Source: JANQFM01 sp035471925 | Lineage (GTDB): Bacteria; Acidobacteriota; UBA6911; RPQK01; DATIPO01 | Assembly (NCBI GenBank): GCA_035471925.1 | Contig: DATIPO010000081.1 | Span: 30,309 to 94,308 of the forward strand | Length of the DNA: 64,000 nucleotides | Direction: 5' to 3' | Part shown: positions 28,155 through 37,974 of the stretch, in pieces | How positions within the stretch are numbered: position 1 is the first letter of the stretch | How the letters are laid out: every line of letters starts with the position of its first letter | Translations under genes and position numbers: made by a program | The notes under the pieces: model-generated | What the model saw: the letters and a program-made list of their open reading frames with translations, nothing else | Database searches by the model: none | What the model was told of the DNA's origin: nothing

Positions 28155-28859
28155 CTATGCCGACTTGAGTTTCTTCAATTCGCTGGGCAACAGCTTGCGG
28201 GCCTCGCCGGGCCGCATGCTGCCCAGCCGCACCGGCCCGATGGCGATGCGCTTGAGCCGCAGGACGTGATGGTTGATGGCTTCAAACATGCGCCTGATCT
28301 GCCGGTTCCTGCCCTGACGAAGCTTCACCTCGAACCAGATGTTGCTGTCGGTCTTCTTCAGGAACTTGATCTTGCAGGGCGCGTAGGTGACGCGTCCAGC
28401 CCGCAATCCCTTGCGCAGCAAGTCAAGCTTGTCACGGTCGGGGTGCCCCTGAATCTTAACCCGATAGACTTTTTCGTAGGATCCAGCCTGCATGATGTGC
28501 TTGGCCAGTGCCCCGTCATTGGTGAGGATCATGAGGCCCTCGCTATTGAAATCGAGGCGGCCAGCCGGATATACGCGGCGCGAAGTGGGAACGAGCCGAC
28601 GCACCACCGGACGCTTCTGGTCATCCTTGACGGCGCTGAGCATGCCTGTCGGCTTGTGGACGGCCCAATACTCGTGGGGCTCGGCCTGGATCAGTTTGCC
28701 GTTGACCTTGATGTGATCGCTGTCCGGATCGGCTTGGGAGCCCAGCCGACGCACCACTTTTCCGTTGACCGTCACCCGACCTTGCTCGATCAGGCGCTCG
28801 GCCTGGCGGCGCGAGGCGATGCCCGCGTGGGCGATTATTTTCTGGAGCCGTTCCCCCAT
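28155..28859 (-). CDS. RsuA/RluB-family rRNA pseudouridine synthase
   Basis: A 234-residue pseudouridine synthase. An N-terminal S4 RNA-binding domain ('LQKIIAHAGIASRRQAERLI') precedes the catalytic domain with the Asp-containing motif 'AGRLDFNSEGLMILTNDG'. Motif III is 'LRQGRNRQIRRMFEAINHHV'. The S4 plus RsuA-type catalytic layout fits RluB (23S U2605) or RluE/RsuA, and I cannot separate these. The ATG at 28859 begins the S4 domain, and an upstream extension was rejected. It is the first gene of the riboflavin operon. Confidence 0.92.
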   Translation of the reverse strand: MGERLQKIIAHAGIASRRQAERLIEQGRVTVNGKVVRRLGSQADPDSDHIKVNGKLIQAEPHEYWAVHKPTGMLSAVKDDQKRPVVRRLVPTSRRVYPAGRLDFNSEGLMILTNDGALAKHIMQAGSYEKVYRVKIQGHPDRDKLDLLRKGLRAGRVTYAPCKIKFLKKTDSNIWFEVKLRQGRNRQIRRMFEAINHHVLRLKRIAIGPVRLGSMRPGEARKLLPSELKKLKSA

Positions 28860-28981
28860 GGGGCACAGTCTACCTGAAACGCCGTTTGGGCGCGATTGGC
28901 CTGAGCCTGCAACTTCAACTCCGACAGAGGATCTTTGGCATAATAGAGCGTTGACTACGGAAAGCATCCTTGGGAGCAGCC

Positions 28982-29815
28982 ATGAATCATCAGACGCGGA
29001 ATCAGTCTCGCATTTGTCTCTTACTCTGCATCGCCTTGCTGGCGGCCTCGGCGGCCTTGGCCCAAAACGGCGACAGCGCCAACGGCCGACTGAGCCAGTT
29101 AGTGCGGGTGGGCATTTTCGAGGTTTCCATTGACGGAACCGTCGACCACAAGGCTCAGGTCTTCCAATCGCCCCAACCCAGAGCCTTCCTGATCCGTTCG
29201 CCTCAGCTTGACAGCGCGGTGGTGCTGCAGCTAGACGGACAGAAGGTGGGAGCCATGTCGACTCAGCATGTCAACCTCGGCACCGATCAAGCCCAGGTGG
29301 ATTCCGGATACAGCCTCGCGGACGAAGGGCAGTTCCAGCTCTCTCAGACCAGCCTCGACTTCACCTTTCAAGGGCATAGCGTGCAGATGAAAGCCAAGGG
29401 CGACCTGCTGGGATTCATCTCCAGCCAGGACATCCGCGATTTCGACACGCTGTGGTCGGAAAGGCAGCACGACTATCAGCCTTCTCAGGTTGATCTCAAC
29501 CGCATCCGCGGGGCGGGTCAAGGCAAGGAGTTCCGGGTTGTGACCTACTTCGGATCGTGGTGTCCACACTGCCAGAAGCGGGTTCCCCACCTGATGCAGA
29601 TCGAGGCCATGCTTTCCGACTCGGACGTGGACTTCAGCTACTACGGCATCCCCCGTCCACCAGCCTTCGGACAGGATCCCGAAGCCATCGAAAAGGAAAT
29701 CGACAGCGTCCCCACGGCCATCATCTACCAGGGCGACCAGGAAGTCGGACGCCTGACCCGCGACGACTGGGAAACGCCGGAAGAAAGCTTGGCCAAGCTC
29801 TTGGAAGCCCTCTGA
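28982..29815 (+). CDS. Exported thioredoxin-fold protein with CPHC site
   Basis: A 277-residue periplasmic protein. After a signal peptide (residues 8-27), a long beta-rich N-terminal region of unrecognised fold covers about 150 residues. A thioredoxin domain with active site 'GSWCPHCQKRVPHLMQIE' (Cys near 194 and 197) and a TxP-type cis-proline region 'SVPTAIIY' follows. CPHC is common in disulfide oxidoreductases of the DsbA/TlpA type. GGGAGC precedes the ATG. The N-terminal region may bind a client or pigment, but this is unknown. The gene stands alone. Confidence 0.8.
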   Translation: MNHQTRNQSRICLLLCIALLAASAALAQNGDSANGRLSQLVRVGIFEVSIDGTVDHKAQVFQSPQPRAFLIRSPQLDSAVVLQLDGQKVGAMSTQHVNLGTDQAQVDSGYSLADEGQFQLSQTSLDFTFQGHSVQMKAKGDLLGFISSQDIRDFDTLWSERQHDYQPSQVDLNRIRGAGQGKEFRVVTYFGSWCPHCQKRVPHLMQIEAMLSDSDVDFSYYGIPRPPAFGQDPEAIEKEIDSVPTAIIYQGDQEVGRLTRDDWETPEESLAKLLEAL

Positions 29816-30083
29816 TGCACCCTTGAGTTCGGTCCGCTGGACTAAGCGCCCCTGGGTTCGCCTTGGCCCAGAGTTCCTGGAGCGACGAAATTCGACGAAT
29901 CGATTTCGCAGCCTCCACGTCTACTAATAGCGAGTCTCAGTTCATTTCCGAATCATCAGGGATCGCAGGGATGCGCCTAACAATGTTGGCAGAGGGCGCC
30001 ACTGCAATGAAACAGGATGAAGGATCGTAGGGCGAGACTCTTGAAACGTCAACAACCGTGTAATCGACTATCTCGGGAGGACC

Positions 30084-31442
30084 ATGAACACTCGTAGGTT
30101 GACCTTTTCTCTTTGCGTGCTTCTGGCGGCGGCTCTCGGCGCAGCCGCCTTGTCACTGGCATTGGCAGTCACCCCTGAAAGCGAGGCGACTGACCAGAAC
30201 TGGCCGCGTTGGAGAGGCCCCGACGCCAGCGGAGTGGCGCCCGCCACCGATCCGCCTCTGGAATGGAGCGAAGACAAGAACATCCGCTGGAAGTTCGACA
30301 TTCCCGGACGCGGCAATTCCACGCCGGTGATCTGGGAAGACCTCATATTTCTGACGACGGCAGTAGTAACCGGCACCCCGGCCGACGACTCCGATTCTGG
30401 AGAAGGGCAAGGCCGCCGGCGCCGCCGCGGGGTCCAGCCCGCCCCCACCCAGTTCATCCTTTTAGCCCTCAACCGCCAGGACGGCACCGAGGCTTGGAGA
30501 AAGGTGGCATATGAAGGCCTGCCCAACGAGGGCCACCATCCGGACGGCACCTGGGCCTCGGGTTCGGCGGTCACCGATGGCGAAGTCGTCATCGCCCACT
30601 TCGGTTCTCAAGGCATCTATGCCTATGATCTGAAGGGCAATGCCCTGTGGAATAAGGATTTGGGGGACATGCGGACCCGCCTGGGCTTCGGCGAAGGCGC
30701 CTCACCGGCCCTGCATGGCAAGTATCTGGTCGTCAACTGGGATCATGAGGGCGATTCCTTCATCGTGGCCCTCGACAAGTCGAGCGGCGAGGAAATCTGG
30801 CGCAACGCCCGCGACGAACCCACTTCCTGGTCGACTCCCGTGGTACTCGAGGTTGACGGACGCCACCAAGTCGTGGTCAGCGCCACCAACCGGGTGCGCG
30901 GCTACGACCTGGAAACCGGCCAGCTCATCTGGGAAAGCAGCGGGATGACGGCCAACGCCATTCCCACTCCGGTTTACGGCGACGGCATCCTCTACGCCAC
31001 CAGCGGATTCCGCGGCAACGCTCTGCAGGCCATCGACCTGAGCAAAGCCAAGGGGCAGGTCCAGGGCACCGAGGCGCTGCTGTGGTCTTACGACCGTGAT
31101 ACGCCATATGTCCCCTCGCCTCTGCTCTACGGAGATGCCATTTACATCATCAAGAGCAACAGCGGCATCCTCTCCCGGCTCGACGCCAAGACCGGCGAGG
31201 TCGAGTTCGGTCCCGAGCGCTTGGACCTGCAGGGCGTCTACGCCTCCCTGGTGGGAGCCGCGGGACGCATCTACATCACGGGACGCGAAGGCGTCACCCT
31301 GGTCATCGAGCACGGCGAAGAACTCAAAGTGCTGGCCACCAATCCTCTCGACGACCGCATCGACGCCTCCCCGGCCATCCTCGGCAACCAGATCTTCCTC
31401 AGAGGCTACGACCACCTCTACTGCATCGAGTCCTCTGAGTAG
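30084..31442 (+). CDS. Exported PQQ-type beta-propeller (BamB-like) protein
   Basis: A 452-residue protein with a signal peptide (residues 8-30) and repeated PQQ-like beta-propeller blades. Blade motifs are visible in 'GQLIWESSGMTANAIPTPVYG', 'GDAIYIIKSNSGILSRLDAKTGE' and 'GRIYITGREG'. The mature start 'NWPRWRGPDASGVAP' is characteristic of the outer-membrane biogenesis BamB-like/PQQ-binding family common in Planctomycetes and Acidobacteria. No PQQ ligand set or dehydrogenase catalytic residues could be assigned. GGGAGG lies just before the ATG. The 268 bases upstream hold no clear gene. Confidence 0.85.
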   Translation: MNTRRLTFSLCVLLAAALGAAALSLALAVTPESEATDQNWPRWRGPDASGVAPATDPPLEWSEDKNIRWKFDIPGRGNSTPVIWEDLIFLTTAVVTGTPADDSDSGEGQGRRRRRGVQPAPTQFILLALNRQDGTEAWRKVAYEGLPNEGHHPDGTWASGSAVTDGEVVIAHFGSQGIYAYDLKGNALWNKDLGDMRTRLGFGEGASPALHGKYLVVNWDHEGDSFIVALDKSSGEEIWRNARDEPTSWSTPVVLEVDGRHQVVVSATNRVRGYDLETGQLIWESSGMTANAIPTPVYGDGILYATSGFRGNALQAIDLSKAKGQVQGTEALLWSYDRDTPYVPSPLLYGDAIYIIKSNSGILSRLDAKTGEVEFGPERLDLQGVYASLVGAAGRIYITGREGVTLVIEHGEELKVLATNPLDDRIDASPAILGNQIFLRGYDHLYCIESSE

Positions 31443-31499
31443 CTGGCCGCCCGCCGCGCTTGGGACACGGTCCTGAGCCCCGCTGGAGCACACACCACG

Positions 31500-31540
31500 G
31501 GTTCGCGGTCGCCCCGCAGCACTGCGAGGCGACCCGAACC
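31500..31540. terminator. Long stem-loop between convergent genes
   Basis: Arms 31500-31513 and 31528-31540 pair with one bulged base (GGTTCG and GGTCGCC against GGCGACC and CGAACC), enclosing a second perfect hairpin CGCAG-CA-CTGCG. It lies in the 156-base gap between genes ending toward each other. It is placed as a bidirectional terminator but lacks T-tracts. Confidence 0.45.
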
Positions 31541-31598
31541 TGCCTCACTGTCGGCCCGTTCACGTGAGACGCCCTCCCTTAACTTCTTCCAGAACAAA

Positions 31599-32258
31599 TC
31601 AGGGCTTGCCGCAGCCTTCCTTTAGGCTAGCGCCCCTTGCCCTCTTCCAGTTCGCGGTTGCAGCGGAAGAATGCCCGCAATGACCTTCCTCGAACTCCCA
31701 AATACCCTCTTTCTCAAGCTTGACCAGGTACTGGTAGACTGCCTGGATGTCTGAATCGGCGTGAACGTCGATGGCGTATAGATTCGCAGTGGCCCGCTCG
31801 TAGGAGCATACGAGGGTGCCGATCCCACTGAGAGCGCGGCTCCGCGCTTCGGAATCTCCCAAACCCGCGAAGAAGATCCGATAGGTGGAGTGGCCGCTTC
31901 GCCGCAGAACCGCGTCGAACTCCAGTTTGTCTTCTACGGCTTTGACGCTGACGACATCTCCGAAGCTGAGGCCGTAGGAGTAGAAGGGAGAATTGCGGAG
32001 CCGGTATCCCCCGGGTCCAACCTTCTCTGCCCAGACCCTCTCAACTGACCACTGGTCTTCATACCCGCTCGCGTCCAGGGGCAAATCGATCTTGACAAGG
32101 CCTCCTTGCCTGCCCGCCTCACGATTCCTGCCTTCTAAAATCACCAGAGCACCTCCCAAAGCCCAAGAAGCCGTTTCCCCGGAGACAGAATGCTTGGGGG
32201 TCACCCTAGATGAAGAATTGTCGGCACGAGCAGGCGGCCAAGACACCATTTCCGCCAT
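31599..32258 (-). CDS. DUF4265 domain protein, last gene of the Rhs operon
   Basis: A 219-residue soluble protein. Residues 73-100 ('VERVWAEKVGPGGYRLRNSPF', 'YGLSFGDVVSVKAVED') match the DUF4265 pattern. No enzymatic motif is evident. GAGG eight bases before the ATG at 32258 supports the start. It lies 45 bases after the putative immunity gene, on the same strand as the Rhs toxin. A role as a second immunity or accessory protein is an inference from position only. Confidence 0.7.
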   Translation of the reverse strand: MAEMVSWPPARADNSSSRVTPKHSVSGETASWALGGALVILEGRNREAGRQGGLVKIDLPLDASGYEDQWSVERVWAEKVGPGGYRLRNSPFYSYGLSFGDVVSVKAVEDKLEFDAVLRRSGHSTYRIFFAGLGDSEARSRALSGIGTLVCSYERATANLYAIDVHADSDIQAVYQYLVKLEKEGIWEFEEGHCGHSSAATANWKRARGASLKEGCGKP

Positions 32259-32303
32259 AAACTGTCCTCAACCTGTCTCCTGAGCGAGGACTTTGCCAAG
32301 TCC

Positions 32304-33116
32304 TCACTGATCTTCGCCCTTTCGGGCTTTCATGGCTCCGATGAGGGACTCGACCTGGGCGGCGTCGGCGGGCTTCGTCTTCAGGCTCTCGATATCAACC
32401 TGGGCAGGATCGAAAAAGTTCTCCTCACCCAGCGCTCGGCGGACCGCTGCCTCTCGCTCCCTGGCTTCCGGACTTCCTGCCAGTCGGCCTGGCTCGTAAA
32501 GCTGCACAAGAAGGCCGCCACCGGTCTGTTCCTTGGCAGCATCCGCAATCTCGTGGAACTTCTCCAGGCCTATCTTCTCAAGAGCCCAAGGACCGAAGTA
32601 AGTCTGCCAGTAGATCCCGGGAATCGTCTCACCTGGATCGCGACCCATCATTTGGCTGGTCCGACCCAGGGGATCATCCCACTCAACGAGATGCTTGGCC
32701 AATCTGTCTTCGTAGGTCGTAACAGAGCCGAAGACCGGCTCGAACTCCTCGATGAGGAATCGGAAAAGTTTCTTCGTCAACGTGTCGCCCGCCTGCGGCG
32801 ACAACCAGACGGTGCAGCTCCAGGGAAAAGGGCGCTTGTCGAGTCCCCTTTCCGCGCGCCAGTCGATCACGACCATTTGACGCGGACTCTTTCGGCGGGC
32901 CAGAAAGGGACTTCTTCCCTCCTGCTGCCACAATTCAACGGCGGCCTCCACGCCTTCCTCGGCAAAGGGTCTTCGGACAGGTTCGCCGTCATCGAAATGA
33001 CTCACACGCAATGGCTCATCGATTTCCCCCACCCAACGCCTCAGCAGACGCTGCATGAAAGCCCGATTCCCCAGGTCTTTGTCTGTATTCACGCTTAGGA
33101 CATAATCATTGGACAT
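32304..33116 (-). CDS. Putative immunity protein downstream of the Rhs toxin
   Basis: A 270-residue soluble protein with no signal peptide and no family I recognise. Notable segments are 'RQMVVIDWRAERGLDKRPFPW' and 'LIEEFEPVFGSVTTYEDRLAKHL', and the C-terminus is acidic and helical. It begins 89 bases after the Rhs gene stop on the same strand, the usual position for a toxin-neutralising gene in polymorphic toxin loci. An AGGATGAAGG-type site precedes the ATG. The immunity function is inferred from position only. Confidence 0.5.
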   Translation of the reverse strand: MSNDYVLSVNTDKDLGNRAFMQRLLRRWVGEIDEPLRVSHFDDGEPVRRPFAEEGVEAAVELWQQEGRSPFLARRKSPRQMVVIDWRAERGLDKRPFPWSCTVWLSPQAGDTLTKKLFRFLIEEFEPVFGSVTTYEDRLAKHLVEWDDPLGRTSQMMGRDPGETIPGIYWQTYFGPWALEKIGLEKFHEIADAAKEQTGGGLLVQLYEPGRLAGSPEAREREAAVRRALGEENFFDPAQVDIESLKTKPADAAQVESLIGAMKARKGEDQ

Positions 33117-33205
33117 CCTTCATCCTCTCTTATCGGAAAGTTGAAGTCCACAGCGAACCTTTGGTCGGCCACGCTCTGGACTGATCCTCACGTGCCGTTT
33201 TTCAC

Positions 33206-36200
33206 CTAGCTGGGAGGCTTGGGTCCGATGTCAGTACGTCTGGAGATTCTAGTACCTGAGTCAACCAGAGGTTTAGACACTTGCGTGTTTGTGCCGGTAA
33301 TCACCACGTGCTCACGGCCACTCTGGTTTGCGGCATCCCTCTGAATTCGAAGTTGGCGGGTGTTTGACACACTTCTCGTATCCTTGATCTCACCGACTTG
33401 CCGTTCGTTCAAGAAGTCTGGGATCGAATTTCCCTCTCGTCCCGCAACTTTCTGGGTGTTTTTGGTTTCGCCAATAGATTCCAACACCCTGGATTCGTTC
33501 TGCACCCCTCGGCGCGTACCGGCGAGGCCACCCGCGGCTCCGGCGACGCGGTCGGCGGTTTTGGCGACGTCGGCGGTGGTGTCGATGGCGTCCAGGGCCT
33601 TGTCTCCGGCGCGGACGGCCTTGATCAGAGTGCCGGCTCCGCCGGGGACGACCGGAACGACAGCGGCGACCGTATCGACAGCAACACCCAGCCCGTCAAT
33701 GATAGCAGCACCGACGTTGCCTTCCCTGACGTTAGAGACAAAGGAGGCGACTCCAAGGGTGATGTTGGCGACGTCCCAGACGGTCTCGATGATGGCACCG
33801 TCCGGATCCTTGAAGGCCACCGGGTTGTTGCGTACGTAGGTGTACTTGTTCCAGCGCTGAGGATCGGAGAGGTCGCTGTCGTCGGCAGGATCAACGTGGA
33901 CGAAGCGGCTCAGCACGGGATAGTAGAGGCGCAGGCCGTAATCGAGCAGATCGGTTTCGCCGTCCCTCGCCTTGCCGTTGAAGTGAGACTTGATGCCATC
34001 CAGACTCGGCAGCCAGGGAGCGCCGAAGGGGAAGTACCAGTCGCGCGAGAAAACCGTGCCAGCGGAGTTGAGCTTGACCCGCGGGCTTCCCAGGTGGTCG
34101 CTGCAAACCCAAAGAGGAGCGGCAGCGGCTGCCGAAGAATTGACCAGGGCCAAGCGACCGCGGAAGTAGTGATTGTACGTCTCCCATCCGAGGCCGACTT
34201 TGTATTCCCACACGGCGTTGCCGTTAAGGTCGTAGAAGTAGTACCGGGTTTCAGAGGAGGTGACTTTCTTCGCCCGCCGGTCTTCAGCGTCGTAGGTGTA
34301 AGTTCCCAGAACGCCGTTATTGGCCGACTTAAGCCGCTCCTCGCCATCGTATTGGAAGGTGAGGCTGCCAGGGGCGGCGGTCAGGTTGCCGGCTGAGTCG
34401 AAAGTGTACCCGGCACTGGTGATGCGGTTGGTCGTTGCTGAAACGGTGAGACTCAGCGATCCGAGTCCGCTGCCCGTGGACGTCCGGCTCGTGAGGTTGC
34501 CGTATCGGTCGTAGCCATAGGTGTGCGTCCACAGCGGCGAGGAAGCCGATGTCATCCGGTTGAGGTAGTCGTAGGCGAAGGTTTGGTTGCGGTTGGCGAT
34601 CACCGCGTCGTTTAAGGCAAAGACGTTGCCGTTGTTCTTCGAATCGCCCGGACGCGCGAAGGTGTAGGTGAAGTCCATCAGCGTGGTCGACGACTTCTGC
34701 ACGAGGCGGCGCCAGGGTTGCTCGCGGGTGTTGTAGCTGACGGTTTCCACCGCACCGTTGGCCAGAACAGTGGTTTCAGTGGCCGTGCCGCCTGTGCTGT
34801 AGCTCATGGCATAGCTGTTGACCATTTGCTGAAAGGCAGTTGACCCATTGTCCCACCACGTCTTGATGGCGCGGCCCGAGCTATCGTAATCGCGGTAAAC
34901 GGTAAGGGCGTGCGTCCCGTCGTAGATGCCCGGATAGCGCTCTTCTTCGATTCCGCCAGCCAGATTGTAGACGTAGCCGGTTGCTAAAGTGACCGATCCG
35001 AGGGTTCGGGAGTGGGCCGCGATCCGGCCCATCTTGTCGTAGCCGACGGTTTCGCTTCCCGCGCCGTCGCTTCGCCCCGTCAAACGGCCCTTGGCGTAGG
35101 TGGAGGACGCCGAGTCATAGGTGAAGCTGACGGTGGGGGTGCCGTCCGAGTAAGTGATGCTTCCAAGACGGTCAAGTACGTCGTAGCTGTTGTAATTGGT
35201 GGTGACGTTGCGGGCATCGGTCCGCTGGACGCGGTTCCCGTTGGTGTCGTAACCGAAGGTCGTGACGCCGGATTCCGGAATCGTCTGGGACGTCAGCCGT
35301 CCAAGCGTGTCGTAAATGAAGGTGCGGGACTGCGAACCCTGCGTGACGCTGGTGAGGTTGTCGAGGGCGTCGTAGCCGTAGAAGGTGTCATAGTACCCGG
35401 TTGTCAGCGACCCAGTGGAAGGACTAGGCTCACGGGCCGAAACCGTACGGCCCAACCCGTCGCTGGTCGTCTGCCTGGGGTTGCCCAATTGGTCGGTGAT
35501 GATGATGTTCTTGCCGGGATACTGGGTGGTGATCTTCTGTCCGTCCTGGAAGACGATTTCGATGATTCGGTCCAGCGCATCGTAGTTGGTAGTGGTCCAC
35601 TTGGTGAAGTTTGTCCCGACCGCAGGGCTTTCTATGCTGCTGGCCAAGGTGGCCGTGTTGCTGGTGCGCCAAGCGCGTCCGACGGTGTCATATTCGGTCC
35701 TCACCCAATCCATCTGTGTTCCATTGCTCACCGCCGTCATCAGAATCTGCCCCAAACCGTCGAAGACCGTTAGTTCCGCCTTCTCCAGCGGAGGCGATCC
35801 TGAGGCGATCAAGGTGTAGCTCTTGGAACGTAAAGGCAGGACGGAAGCGCGGTTGACGAACACAAAGGCGCCCTCGTGCTGGCTGGTCAGGTTGAGGTCG
35901 GAGTAGTAGTTCTTGACCCGCCCGCCGTCCGGGAAGACGACTTGGCTGATGCGTCCCTGCTTATCGTAGGTGAAGCTGGTGACCAAGCTGCCGTTGCTGA
36001 CGTCGGTTTCCGTCAAGCGGTAGCCCAGGCCGCGCTTGGTGGTGTTGCTGAAATCGTAGGCGAAGCTGTGGATGTATCCCTTGGGATCTGTGACTTGGGT
36101 GGGGTAGGCGAACTGGGTAGTTGAAGAGTAGCTTGTCAGCGTCTTGTTGAGGCGTGGATTCTGCTCTTCGCGCACGTTTCCGGCGATATCGTAGCGGTAG

Positions 36201-37921
36201 CGGGTGGTGGGATCGACGCCCGTCAGCCAGCGGACTTTGCGGCTGAGGTTTCCCCGCGTCGTGTAAGAGGTGCCGAAGGCTGAGTCGCGCTGAACGGCGC
36301 CCGAGGTGTCGAGCAGCGTCCAAGGCGACGTGTACTCGTCGTAGTACAAGTCCGTACGGGCTTTGGCGGTGCTTGAGGTTCCCGGATAGACGGCTTCCTG
36401 AGTCACCCGGTCGACGATGTGCAGGTTGTCGACATTGTAGGAAGTGGTGTTCAGGTAGGTAAAGGCCTTGCGACGCAGTTGTGAGCCGGGCCCGCTGCTT
36501 CCCCAATCGAACTCCCGCATCTCGGTGATGTTGCTGTTGCTGGTCCGGGCACCGCCTGACTTGAGGTATCCGTTGGTGTCGTAGGTGAACTCGGTCTTGC
36601 GGTGGAGGTTAGGCGAGACGTCGTTGATGATGGTCGTCTCGCGCGTCAGCCGCGGGTCTCCGAAGGTCGAATTCCACTCCTTGAGGACTGTCTTCAGGAG
36701 ACCGCCCGAGGAGTTGTAGGATTCGACTTTGGTTTCCAGCTTGACCTTGGGCAGGATGATGGGGGTGAAGTAGTGACGCGTGGAGTCGCCTGTCGGGCGC
36801 TGGACCTTCGTATAGCCCACCGGACGGGTGTAAAGGTAGGCGTCTTCGCCCAAGGTGTCGTTGACGTACTTGCCCGTAACGGCGGTCTTGGTGTTGGATT
36901 CCGTCAACCCCCAGGTGTAGCGGGTATAGCCGCCGCCCGGGTAGGTGATTTTGGTTAATCGACGATCGGTGATTGCCGTCGCAACGCCGTCCGGCTGCGT
37001 CAGCGGACCGGAATTGGCGAAGTCCATCACATAGGTCATGCCGCTGGGGAAAATCAGGCGCTGCTGAGTTTGAGCCTGGTTAAGCGTCAGCTTGTAGATG
37101 AGAGGATTGCCGTTTCCCTCAAGCACCCTGATTTCGATCACCGAATCAGTGCCTTCCACGTAGGTGCGGCGCTCGACGACGCGGCCCAGAGTATCGGTCA
37201 GGGTTTGTGGATTGGCCGTGGCCGTGACGTTATAGGTGATCTTGTTGCCATTGGTGTCCCGCGCATACTGAGCGTATGCGGGCAGGGCGCCGGAACCGTC
37301 GAAACGGACTTGCGTCCCGTTCTTCAGATAAAGATCCAGGCGAGTGTTGTTGACCAGCTCCCGGATTTCCATGGTGCTGCCGTCCAAAGTACGGAAGCGT
37401 TCGAGCGACGAATAGGCGGCCGGCGTGACATCGCCGTCGGTGTCCTTGTTGACGAACTCGTTGCGGGTGCCGTCGGTCTGGCGCAGGATGTTGCGGTTTT
37501 GGTACATCTGCACCTGGCCCGACTGATAAAAGCCGTCGACATAGGTCAGCCGGGGAGCGATCTGGATATCGAAGTGCTCGCTGCCGGCTGCCACGATTCC
37601 CTCAAGGTCGTAGACGGTTTCTCCGAAGCGTTCACGTTCGATCCACTCGCGCTGAACCGAGTTGTAGTGGGCGAAGATAGTGACGTCGTTTCCGTTGCGC
37701 CCCCGCAGGGTGAAGAGCGGAATCACGACATTGAGGTTGAGGTTGTTGAGGTCGATGCGCTCGCGGTGCCCCGAATAGCTGCCGAAAGGCGTGACGCCAG
37801 TGGCGTTGTCGCCGCTGACGTACTCCGTCCTCTCAGGCTGGCCCAAGATCGGCAGGGTAAACCCCACAGACAAGATAAGTACAAGGACTGTCATGATGCG
37901 AACAAACGACGAGGTTTTCAT
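33206..37921 (-). CDS. Rhs/YD-repeat protein with C-terminal Tox-REase-7-like nuclease domain
   Basis: A 1571-residue exported protein. The ATG at 37921 follows GGAGC and begins a signal peptide (residues 1-28). A beta-rich N-terminal region is followed by many YD repeats ('YDRYGNLTSRTS', 'YDTNGNRVQRTDARN'). The Rhs core signature region contains 'DHLGSPRVKLNSAGTV' and 'DYGLRLYYPVLSRFVHVDP', and 'NPVAFKDPDG' ends the conserved shell. A hydrophobic linker follows ('GLGVAVDTVAAVVPVVPGG'). The last ~110 residues contain 'PDFLNERQVGEIKDTRSVS', a PD...ExK nuclease core like Tox-REase-7. No PAAR or T6SS marker is present. Delivery route unknown. Confidence 0.88.
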   Translation of the reverse strand: MKTSSFVRIMTVLVLILSVGFTLPILGQPERTEYVSGDNATGVTPFGSYSGHRERIDLNNLNLNVVIPLFTLRGRNGNDVTIFAHYNSVQREWIERERFGETVYDLEGIVAAGSEHFDIQIAPRLTYVDGFYQSGQVQMYQNRNILRQTDGTRNEFVNKDTDGDVTPAAYSSLERFRTLDGSTMEIRELVNNTRLDLYLKNGTQVRFDGSGALPAYAQYARDTNGNKITYNVTATANPQTLTDTLGRVVERRTYVEGTDSVIEIRVLEGNGNPLIYKLTLNQAQTQQRLIFPSGMTYVMDFANSGPLTQPDGVATAITDRRLTKITYPGGGYTRYTWGLTESNTKTAVTGKYVNDTLGEDAYLYTRPVGYTKVQRPTGDSTRHYFTPIILPKVKLETKVESYNSSGGLLKTVLKEWNSTFGDPRLTRETTIINDVSPNLHRKTEFTYDTNGYLKSGGARTSNSNITEMREFDWGSSGPGSQLRRKAFTYLNTTSYNVDNLHIVDRVTQEAVYPGTSSTAKARTDLYYDEYTSPWTLLDTSGAVQRDSAFGTSYTTRGNLSRKVRWLTGVDPTTRYRYDIAGNVREEQNPRLNKTLTSYSSTTQFAYPTQVTDPKGYIHSFAYDFSNTTKRGLGYRLTETDVSNGSLVTSFTYDKQGRISQVVFPDGGRVKNYYSDLNLTSQHEGAFVFVNRASVLPLRSKSYTLIASGSPPLEKAELTVFDGLGQILMTAVSNGTQMDWVRTEYDTVGRAWRTSNTATLASSIESPAVGTNFTKWTTTNYDALDRIIEIVFQDGQKITTQYPGKNIIITDQLGNPRQTTSDGLGRTVSAREPSPSTGSLTTGYYDTFYGYDALDNLTSVTQGSQSRTFIYDTLGRLTSQTIPESGVTTFGYDTNGNRVQRTDARNVTTNYNSYDVLDRLGSITYSDGTPTVSFTYDSASSTYAKGRLTGRSDGAGSETVGYDKMGRIAAHSRTLGSVTLATGYVYNLAGGIEEERYPGIYDGTHALTVYRDYDSSGRAIKTWWDNGSTAFQQMVNSYAMSYSTGGTATETTVLANGAVETVSYNTREQPWRRLVQKSSTTLMDFTYTFARPGDSKNNGNVFALNDAVIANRNQTFAYDYLNRMTSASSPLWTHTYGYDRYGNLTSRTSTGSGLGSLSLTVSATTNRITSAGYTFDSAGNLTAAPGSLTFQYDGEERLKSANNGVLGTYTYDAEDRRAKKVTSSETRYYFYDLNGNAVWEYKVGLGWETYNHYFRGRLALVNSSAAAAAPLWVCSDHLGSPRVKLNSAGTVFSRDWYFPFGAPWLPSLDGIKSHFNGKARDGETDLLDYGLRLYYPVLSRFVHVDPADDSDLSDPQRWNKYTYVRNNPVAFKDPDGAIIETVWDVANITLGVASFVSNVREGNVGAAIIDGLGVAVDTVAAVVPVVPGGAGTLIKAVRAGDKALDAIDTTADVAKTADRVAGAAGGLAGTRRGVQNESRVLESIGETKNTQKVAGREGNSIPDFLNERQVGEIKDTRSVSNTRQLRIQRDAANQSGREHVVITGTNTQVSKPLVDSGTRISRRTDIGPKPPS

Positions 37922-37974
37922 GGAAAGCTCCATCCAAGGTGAAAGCATTCTTTTCGATTGCATAAGTCAAGGGT

